Of a stretch of 64,000 bases of DNA, positions 58,413 to 64,000 are shown piece by piece (the stretch's first letter is position 1; each line of letters starts with the position of its first letter). The stretch is taken from assembly GCA_963530635.1 (NCBI GenBank), contig CAUSEJ010000001.1, positions 744,001 through 808,000 on the forward strand. Reading direction: 5' to 3'. The notes under the pieces are model-generated. The model made no database searches and was not told where the DNA came from. It worked only from the letters and a program-made list of their open reading frames with translations. This DNA comes from Saccharimonas sp963530635 (GTDB lineage Bacteria; Patescibacteriota; Saccharimonadia; Saccharimonadales; Saccharimonadaceae). The position numbers and the translations under genes are program-made.

Positions 58413-59891
58413 TTATTTCTCTGCCCACCACCACACTGGCCCTTGCGGTGTGTCGCGCACGGCAAGGTGCTGCGTGGCGAGCTCGGCACGCAGGCGGTCG
58501 GCTATGGGCCAGTCGCGGGCTTCGCGAGCACGCTGGCGCTGGAGGATGAGCTGCTTTGCCTCATCTGTAATATCTGGCGTCGACTCACAGAGGTCGAGGC
58601 CAAGTAGCTGATCGATCGCCACTAGCAACTCTTCCAATCCATGATGATACACTGCTGCCAGTGGCCGCGCTAGCACCCGATCAAATGCTTCGTCGATGAG
58701 CCGCAGCGCCTCGGGGGTATTAAGGTCATCTGCGAGTGCCTCGCGCACTGCCCCACTTGCTGCCAGGAGCGACACATGGCCCGATTGTTCATCACTCTTG
58801 CGCTGGTCATCATCCAGACTCTCATACGTCTGGTGGCGCAGGCACGCCACTTCATACCACTTGCGCAGGCGGTTGCGCGCTGCACTGAGGTTTTCCCAGC
58901 TAAAGTTCCCCTCGTGCGAGTAGTGGCTTTGTAAGACGAATAACTTGTACGCCATGGGGGTGTAGCCCCGCTCAGCGAGGTCGGTCAAGGTGTAACCATT
59001 ACCCAGGCTCTTGCTGATCTTCGTGCCATTAACCTTGAGGTGGTTGCAGTGCAGCCAGTAGTGGGCAAAGGGTTGGCCCGTCGCAGCCTCACTCTGAGCA
59101 ATCTCGTTGCTGTGGTGGACAGGGATATGATCAATCCCGCCAGTGTGGATGTCGAGCGTCGCGCCAAGGAAGTGCATTGCAATTGCCGAGCATTCCAAGT
59201 GCCACCCCGGGAAGCCCATCACTGGTGCACCATCTACTGGTGGCTGGTCGAGCAGCTCCGGTGGCGTGGGCCACTCCATGTCGCGTTTGACGCCAGTTGG
59301 CGAGAACTTCCATAGAGCAAAGTCGCTCGCGTGGCGCTTCTCGCTATTGGGGCCAATCCGCGCCCCCGCCCGCAAGGCTCGCAGATCGAGCCGGGCAAAG
59401 TCTGCATAGGCCGGGAAAGTACTGGTATCAAAATAAATCCCATCACTCGTCTGGTAGGTGTGCCCCTTGCGCTTGAGCGTAATGGCAAGCTGGATTTGCT
59501 CATCGATGTAGTCGGTGGCGCGGGCCAGCTGGCTCGGCGGCGTTAAGCGCAGCGCATTCATCCCGTGGATGAAGTCATCAGCGTAGAATTTAGCAATCTG
59601 CCAGGCGGTCTTGCCCTCGCGGCGCGCACCCTTCTCAAGCTTGTCTTCGCCTTCATCGGCATCGCTCGTTAGGTGGCCGACATCGGTGATATTCATCACA
59701 CGCTCCACCTCGTAGCCCTCCGCCTGAAGCATGCGCACCAGGATATCCCAGTAGATATATGCCGCCCAGTTGCCAACATGCAAATAGCTATACACCGTTG
59801 GCCCACAGGTGTAGAGCGACACCTTGCCAGGCTGGAGCGGCACAAAGGTATCGAGGTGACGGGTCAGTGTATTAGCAAATTTAATCGCCAT
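58413..59891 (-). CDS. cysS: Cysteinyl-tRNA synthetase
   Basis: A 492-residue class I synthetase, normal length. It has YTCGPTVYSYLHVGNW with the zinc Cys and the HIGH-type HVGN, GWHLECSAIAMHFLG and HTGGIDHIPVHHSNE with the other zinc ligands, and KISKSLGNG (KMSKS) near 270. The C-terminal region has the DALR-like helical domain. It charges tRNA-Cys with cysteine. The ATG at 59891 overlaps the end of the DHH gene by 11 bases; longer in-frame extensions would lie wholly inside that gene. Confidence 0.96.
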   Translation of the reverse strand: MAIKFANTLTRHLDTFVPLQPGKVSLYTCGPTVYSYLHVGNWAAYIYWDILVRMLQAEGYEVERVMNITDVGHLTSDADEGEDKLEKGARREGKTAWQIAKFYADDFIHGMNALRLTPPSQLARATDYIDEQIQLAITLKRKGHTYQTSDGIYFDTSTFPAYADFARLDLRALRAGARIGPNSEKRHASDFALWKFSPTGVKRDMEWPTPPELLDQPPVDGAPVMGFPGWHLECSAIAMHFLGATLDIHTGGIDHIPVHHSNEIAQSEAATGQPFAHYWLHCNHLKVNGTKISKSLGNGYTLTDLAERGYTPMAYKLFVLQSHYSHEGNFSWENLSAARNRLRKWYEVACLRHQTYESLDDDQRKSDEQSGHVSLLAASGAVREALADDLNTPEALRLIDEAFDRVLARPLAAVYHHGLEELLVAIDQLLGLDLCESTPDITDEAKQLILQRQRAREARDWPIADRLRAELATQHLAVRDTPQGPVWWWAEK

Positions 59892-60885
59892 GGGCTGCCT
59901 CGCTCTCATCATACTCAACGAAGGCCCGGCTGGCCGCCTCGACGATCTCACGCATCGCCAGCTGGTAGTCCTCATACATTCGCCAACCCGCTGCATAGGC
60001 ATGGCCACCACCACCAAAGTAGCCAGCGATCATCGCCGCCACTGGCGCATTGCTGCGGATCTTACCGGTCAGCTTGCCATCAGGATAGGTCTTGATCGCA
60101 ATCGCCACGTCCACTCCTTCCACCAAGCGCATCTCATCCAGCACGAGCATACTGGGGTTATATTGGTCGCTATATTCTTGGATCTCCTCCCACGGGATAT
60201 GGATAAGTGCCAAGCGGCCATCTAGCATATACTCGATCCGCTCGATCAAGCGCCCTTTGTAGCGAAGGATCTCTGGCGCTTTTTTCATAAAGTCACGGCG
60301 GCGCACCTCAATGGCGGCATTGCTTGCGCCCAGCTGGGTCAGCTCTGCGACGGTCTGGATGGAGTCGGCTGTGGTGTTTTGCGTCGTGAGGCCCAGGCTG
60401 TCACTCATGATCGCGATGAGGAGATTCTCTGCCGCTTGTGGGTTGATCGCCCACTGAGCATACTGCGCAAGATTGTAGATGAGCTCGCCAGTCGCCACCA
60501 CATCTTGATTGATAAGTGTATGGTCAAAGCTTAGGGTACTCTCCGTCGCGTGGTGATCCAGCACAAGCACTGGGTGCGTCGTGAGGAAGGCGCGAGCACT
60601 GGGTGCGTCGAGCACTTTGCTTAGCAAGACATCCGCACTGGTATCAACAATAATCGCCAGCTCAGCACTGCTGTCAAACTCATCAGTAATGCGATCCCAG
60701 CCGCGGATATACCGCAAATACTTGGGCACTGCCACCGGGCAATAGAGCGTCACCTGCTTGCCCATATCGCCCAGGGTTTCCTCCAGCGCGAGGCTGCTGC
60801 CAACACTGTCGCCATCGGGGTTTTCGGCTTGGATAATAATAATTTTGTCTGCGCGTTGGACCGCGCGTATCACTTCATCAAACAT
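59881..60885 (-). CDS. DHH-family phosphoesterase (NrnA-like)
   Basis: A 334-residue protein. The DHH domain has ENPDGDSVGSSLAL near 22, IIVDTSADV near 78, VLDHHATES near 107 and MSDSLGLTT near 160. The C-terminal DHHA1 domain ends with FGGGGHAYAAGWRM. Such enzymes cleave short oligoribonucleotides, pAp or cyclic dinucleotides using Mn2+. It is the first gene of the DHH-cysS-orphan operon. TACACT in TGCTACACT lies 7 bases before the ATG. Confidence 0.92.
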   Translation of the reverse strand: MFDEVIRAVQRADKIIIIQAENPDGDSVGSSLALEETLGDMGKQVTLYCPVAVPKYLRYIRGWDRITDEFDSSAELAIIVDTSADVLLSKVLDAPSARAFLTTHPVLVLDHHATESTLSFDHTLINQDVVATGELIYNLAQYAQWAINPQAAENLLIAIMSDSLGLTTQNTTADSIQTVAELTQLGASNAAIEVRRRDFMKKAPEILRYKGRLIERIEYMLDGRLALIHIPWEEIQEYSDQYNPSMLVLDEMRLVEGVDVAIAIKTYPDGKLTGKIRSNAPVAAMIAGYFGGGGHAYAAGWRMYEDYQLAMREIVEAASRAFVEYDESEAAHGD

Positions 60886-60892
60886 CCTCTTT

Positions 60893-60901
60893 AGTGTAGC
60901 A
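60893..60901 (-). promoter_or_regulatory. Extended -10 of the DHH-cysS operon
   Basis: TGCTACACT on the minus strand, ending 7 bases before the ATG at 60885. Confidence 0.5.
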
Positions 60902-61081
60902 GAATTTGCCAGCAGGCGCGAGGTATGGTGCGGTGGATTTATGGCTTGGTATGCGAGCTACAGGATCGTAGTTAGCCAAGGACGAATCGCGATGAATATA
61001 GTGGGCGGAGTCTATTCTTATTTGCATAGCATTATAGAAATATGGTACGGTAGTTTTAGAAGCACTAGTGTGGAGGATTCT

Positions 61082-61309
61082 ATGACAGACCACGAGAACA
61101 GACCAAGCGCGAGCGAGATTAGTCAAGCACACGAGAGTGATCAGACAGCAACCTTGCGGCAAAAATTCGGCGCGAAATTTCTAGAGCTAGCCGAAAGAAC
61201 AAAAGGTTTCATAGACACCGCACGAATGATATACTGGCACGGCTTCCCGCTCCCTCCATATGAAAAGGATAAACCGGCAACTCCTAGAGAAATGAATTCA
61301 GAGAAATAA
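61082..61309 (+). CDS. Small charged orphan protein
   Basis: A 75-residue soluble protein starting MTDHENRPSASEISQAHE, with a helical centre (LRQKFGAKFLELAERTKGFI) and a Lys/Pro-rich end. A good GGAGG site lies 6 bases before the ATG, which supports translation. No family recognised. It is a single plus-strand gene between two minus-strand operons. Confidence 0.6.
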   Translation: MTDHENRPSASEISQAHESDQTATLRQKFGAKFLELAERTKGFIDTARMIYWHGFPLPPYEKDKPATPREMNSEK

Positions 61310-61349
61310 CCAAGCAAAATACCAGAATCTATATCAGCACTAACGCTCC

Positions 61350-62087
61350 TTAGTTGCCGGCCTGCGCCTTCTCTACCAGCTTCTTGCCGCCACGCTCAAA
61401 CCAGCGTGTATAGGTGGGGCTACTGCCACTTACCCGCTCGCGCCACAGGTTCATGGCATCGCGGCTGTAACTGAGAGTCTCGATCGCTTCTAGCCCGCGG
61501 CCACGGTATAAGTTGCCCGCTGCACCCGGGCCACCATTGTAGCCAGCAGCGACGAGCTCAACGCACTCATTCTCGGATAGATTGCCGAGCGGCACACACA
61601 GCTGATCGCGCAGATGTGCCAGATAGGCCGCGCCAAAGGCGATGCTCGTTTCAGGATCAAATAAATCATAGTTCGTGCGCGCCGGCTTCACGAATTTAGC
61701 CGCAATCTCCCTGCCCGTGCTATCCGTCACCTGCATCAAACCACTGGCCACGCCACTATGCGCCTTGGGGTACCCGCCGGATTCCAGCATCATGATAATC
61801 GCCACCAGCTGCGGCGAAATATTGTACTGCCGGGCCTGCTTGGTAATCTCGCCCTGCCAGCGCTTAACGGTATCTGGCATCCAGGTGGGTAAGGTGTTAT
61901 CTTGGCTCGTGAGCGCCGTGCTTGTAGTATTTTGCGACGTTTTGACAAACTGTGCCAACATACCACGCTGCCACGCGAGATACACACCACCCACCAGCAC
62001 AAGCACCAGCGCTGCACTCATCAGCCCCCAGCGATTGTTCTGCGCCCATCGTGTTAGCTTTTTCGTCCATTTCTTTGATTTTACCAT
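61350..62087 (-). CDS. Membrane-anchored lytic transglycosylase (SLT domain)
   Basis: A 245-residue protein. A basic N-terminal tail is followed by a membrane helix (GLMSAALVLVLVGGVYLAW) and an SLT domain (about 80-215). The catalytic Glu is in MMLESGGYPKAHS, followed by ASGLMQVTDSTG and AGYNGGPGAAGNLY. It cleaves the glycan strands of peptidoglycan with formation of an anhydro sugar. It may open the wall for secretion or act on a neighbour's wall; the target is not visible. TGCTATACT lies 6 bases before the ATG. Confidence 0.93.
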   Translation of the reverse strand: MVKSKKWTKKLTRWAQNNRWGLMSAALVLVLVGGVYLAWQRGMLAQFVKTSQNTTSTALTSQDNTLPTWMPDTVKRWQGEITKQARQYNISPQLVAIIMMLESGGYPKAHSGVASGLMQVTDSTGREIAAKFVKPARTNYDLFDPETSIAFGAAYLAHLRDQLCVPLGNLSENECVELVAAGYNGGPGAAGNLYRGRGLEAIETLSYSRDAMNLWRERVSGSSPTYTRWFERGGKKLVEKAQAGN

Positions 62088-62093
62088 TGTTTT

Positions 62094-62102
62094 AGTATAG
62101 CA
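62094..62102 (-). promoter_or_regulatory. Extended -10 of the lytic transglycosylase gene
   Basis: TGCTATACT on the minus strand, ending 6 bases before the ATG at 62087. Confidence 0.65.
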
Positions 62103-62229
62103 AATAAACGCGTGTTGTTTCTTCTCTTGATGAGGCCATCTTTTGTTTTCTTTTTAAACCTCTGTAGTTATCGCGTCCACTCCGAGAATGTGACAAAGCT
62201 AGATTCTGGAAGGATGAGGTTTCTTTTGG

Positions 62230-62258
62230 TTGACAACTCCCTCTTCCTCCACTATGGT
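62230..62258 (+). promoter_or_regulatory. Promoter of the helical orphan gene
   Basis: TTGACA at 62230-62235 and TATGGT at 62253-62258, spacer exactly 17. The ATG at 62266 is 7 bases after the -10. This rules out the earlier in-frame start that would lie inside the promoter. Confidence 0.75.
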
Positions 62259-62265
62259 ATATATC

Positions 62266-63876
62266 ATGACAAATTCTCCAGATGATACCACTGCTACCCA
62301 GCAACAAAGGCCACAGGCAAGCCAGCTCCCAATCGACCCAGTCAAGATAAAAGCAATGATCGACTACTACATTGCAGAGTATCGCGAGCAGCTGCTTGAT
62401 CGGGATTTGCTCGAGCAGACAGTAGCAGAGGATGAAATGCTCTGGGATATCAATATATGGAAGATAGTTGCTAGACTCACTACTGCTCTACGCCAGTCTA
62501 ATTGTGATCCCTACTCTGATAGTTATTTTAATGGGCAGACTATAACCGAATGTAGACGCTTCGCAACCGATCTCCTACGCGACCTGCAGAAGATTAGCAA
62601 AGATATCCCTGGTCTTGCTGCAAAACTCCCCAAGATTAAGCAAGACGTCTGGGAGTTTCTAGATGTCATTATGCCAGGTTCGCAGCCAACACAAGCAATG
62701 CGGTCGAGCACTCTTGAGCTCCAGCGCGATGAGTCTGGCACTGTGTCACTCCAGACCATCCCTGCCGATCTTGAGCCACAGGAGCTCTTTCACCAGCGAT
62801 ATCGTGAGTGTATTAGAATGGGTAATACACCAGATGGCGCAGCCCGCTTGCAGGAGCTACGCGAATCGCTCGATGCCCGCACCGCTGCCGCCAGAGATAT
62901 GCAGCGCGATGATATCGATTGGCCATTTTATCACCTTCTCAATGATATTAATACACTCCACTCACATACTCATGATGCAAGCGACTTCGCTCGCATGTGC
63001 ACGATTGCGAGCCTTTGCCAAGAGATGGCCTATCGGCACTTTAGATATAACCCTGTGACAACAACACCCTCGCAAGATCGAGAAGTTAGCCGATATATTT
63101 CATCAGCTCAGCAAGAACTGGGCATGATCATCGAGCTCCTTCTCAAATTCGATGATGATGGCGTAGCGAAGGCGCAGCAACTCGAACGGTATGTCATCAG
63201 CCCCTATATCAAGGCAGAAATCGATGCCGAGTATGTCATACATGGTAAGGATCCAGACGGCACACGCCAAGCCCGTGCCTCTACTTATGCTATTGTGCCT
63301 GAGGATGAAGGGTATACACTCCACGCTGTTGTTAATTCCTTGAACGACCAGCGATTTATCTTCGATCAGCGGATTCGTGATGCTTACATTGCCATCATTA
63401 CCAAGCACCCATCAGAGCGATCTTCTTCACGGTTATTTGACGACTACTATATTGTAAATCTCTGTGCCAAGCATGGCGAGCAAGCGGTCGCTCGGAAGGC
63501 TGCCTGGGACATGGTGAACTATTATTTCTACCAAACAGATGAGACAGAGGAAATCCATTTCTATGTGCTTTTGCTCAAAGACGAGCTAGGAGAAGGTGAG
63601 AAAGTCAAGCAGTGGATCGCGCAACAGCTGCGCGACAACCCAAGCGCCGAACTCGCTACGCTTTATTTTGAATGTGTTGGCTATGATCATGACGTATTTC
63701 GCTTTTTGCAAGAGGCCACCACGCGCGAGGCAGCATCGCCCATGGAAGCGCTTGTCCAGCATGTTGAGAACCTTAATACGCTCGAAAGTACTGTCAGCGA
63801 CTGTCTTTACGACTTCGTCGAGAAGCAAGAAGCCGCCGAAGAGCAGCGGCGTCTCCACGCAGAATCAGCACAATAG
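62266..63876 (+). CDS. Large helical orphan protein
   Basis: A 536-residue acidic, mainly alpha-helical soluble protein. A disordered Thr/Gln/Pro-rich start (MTNSPDDTTATQQQRPQ) leads into long helices throughout, with no membrane segment or signal peptide. A C-terminal coiled-coil-like stretch (VEKQEAAEEQRRLHAES) ends the protein. No family recognised. Style and composition resemble the orphan proteins at 57752 and 56124. It converges with recR, 8 bases between stop codons. Confidence 0.8.
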   Translation: MTNSPDDTTATQQQRPQASQLPIDPVKIKAMIDYYIAEYREQLLDRDLLEQTVAEDEMLWDINIWKIVARLTTALRQSNCDPYSDSYFNGQTITECRRFATDLLRDLQKISKDIPGLAAKLPKIKQDVWEFLDVIMPGSQPTQAMRSSTLELQRDESGTVSLQTIPADLEPQELFHQRYRECIRMGNTPDGAARLQELRESLDARTAAARDMQRDDIDWPFYHLLNDINTLHSHTHDASDFARMCTIASLCQEMAYRHFRYNPVTTTPSQDREVSRYISSAQQELGMIIELLLKFDDDGVAKAQQLERYVISPYIKAEIDAEYVIHGKDPDGTRQARASTYAIVPEDEGYTLHAVVNSLNDQRFIFDQRIRDAYIAIITKHPSERSSSRLFDDYYIVNLCAKHGEQAVARKAAWDMVNYYFYQTDETEEIHFYVLLLKDELGEGEKVKQWIAQQLRDNPSAELATLYFECVGYDHDVFRFLQEATTREAASPMEALVQHVENLNTLESTVSDCLYDFVEKQEAAEEQRRLHAESAQ

Positions 63877-63884
63877 TCGCTTCA

Positions 63885-64000
63885 TTACACCGCGCGCCGC
63901 CCCTCGAGCGCGTGGCCGAGGGTTATTTGGTCGGCATATTCAAGGTCAACGCCGACGGGGATGCCGCGTGCCAAGCGTGTCATCCGCACCGTTAGGCCTG
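63885..64000 (-). CDS. recR: Recombination protein RecR (C-terminal end only)
   Basis: The last 37 codons are visible, in frame to the window edge: LTVRMTRLARGIPVGVDLEY, then ADQITLGHALEGRRAV and a stop. This matches the end of the RecR Toprim domain and C-terminal tail (T-R-L-A-x-G-I-P-x-G-x-x-L-E-Y-x-D-x-x-T-L-x-x-A-L). RecR acts with RecF or RecO in loading RecA at gaps. The rest lies beyond the right edge. Confidence 0.9.
   Translation of the reverse strand, partial: GLTVRMTRLARGIPVGVDLEYADQITLGHALEGRRAV

Noticed and set aside
58413..60017. Longer N-terminus for CysS starting at 60017
   Set aside because: The extra residues have no similarity to CysS and are a shadow of the upstream DHH gene. 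The ATG at 59891 gives the normal N-terminus.
1..64000. CRISPR array, insertion sequence or prophage
   Set aside because: No regularly spaced repeats, no transposase or integrase, and no phage structural genes were seen. The HTH genes at 4.9-7.1 kb lack a nearby recombinase.

Overview
The window looks like a chromosomal segment of a Candidatus Saccharibacteria (TM7) or closely related Patescibacteria genome. The basis is indirect, because no rRNA is present. The gene mix includes two adjacent DUF348/G5 cell-wall proteins (one with an actinobacterial-type Rpf domain), a large TraG/VirD4-like ATPase, an LCP ligase, ParAB, a reduced MurE, and many small membrane or orphan proteins. GC content is intermediate and the standard genetic code fits. 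Genes are densely packed in short operons.

Layout. 1-4.8 kb (minus): two multi-domain proteins built from a repeated Trp-Gly ('WG') module; the longer one runs off the left edge and alternates this module with a second, chaperone-like domain. They diverge from 4.9-7.1 kb (plus), which holds two tandem helix-turn-helix paralogs, the second split by an in-frame stop. 7.1-11.6 kb: EamA transporter, cupin, membrane protein, YfiH-like protein, IMPase-like protein, RsmA. 11.7-23.0 kb (minus): the 3D and Rpf wall proteins, MurE-like ligase, PcrA helicase, a 1160-residue acidic tail-anchored protein, and pyruvate kinase. 23.0-25.0 kb: a small membrane protein, a strongly structured possible RNA, and an AT-rich membrane protein. 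25.1-34.5 kb (minus): a complete exopolysaccharide cluster (Wzz, sugar-phosphate transferase, four glycosyltransferase genes, EpsG/Wzy polymerase, pyruvyltransferase fusion, Wzx flippase, VanZ). 34.7-42.2 kb: immunity-like orphans, HtrA protease, LCP ligase, signal peptidase. 42.3-47.2 kb (minus): ParB, ParA and the TraG-like ATPase. 47.3-56.0 kb: SpeD-like protein without catalytic residues, tRNA-Gln(CUG), P-type ATPase, membrane-anchored protease, AI-2E family exporter. 56.1-57.7 kb (minus): three small immunity/chaperone-like genes. 57.7-64 kb: CysS, DHH phosphoesterase, lytic transglycosylase, a helical orphan and the 3' end of recR.

How it fits together. Much of the window concerns the cell envelope and contact with another bacterium: exopolysaccharide synthesis and attachment, wall remodelling, surface proteases and a secretion-type ATPase. 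Scattered among these are many small or modular proteins resembling immunity proteins or chaperones of contact-dependent toxin systems. The strongest candidate for something undescribed is the modular WG / TY-Chap-like family. It occurs as a fused giant at 1-3649 and as separate neighbouring genes at 56.6-57.7 kb.

A second general feature is promoter architecture. For about twenty genes a consensus -10 element lies 4-13 bases from the start codon, which predicts leaderless mRNAs. Genes inside operons instead have Shine-Dalgarno sites.
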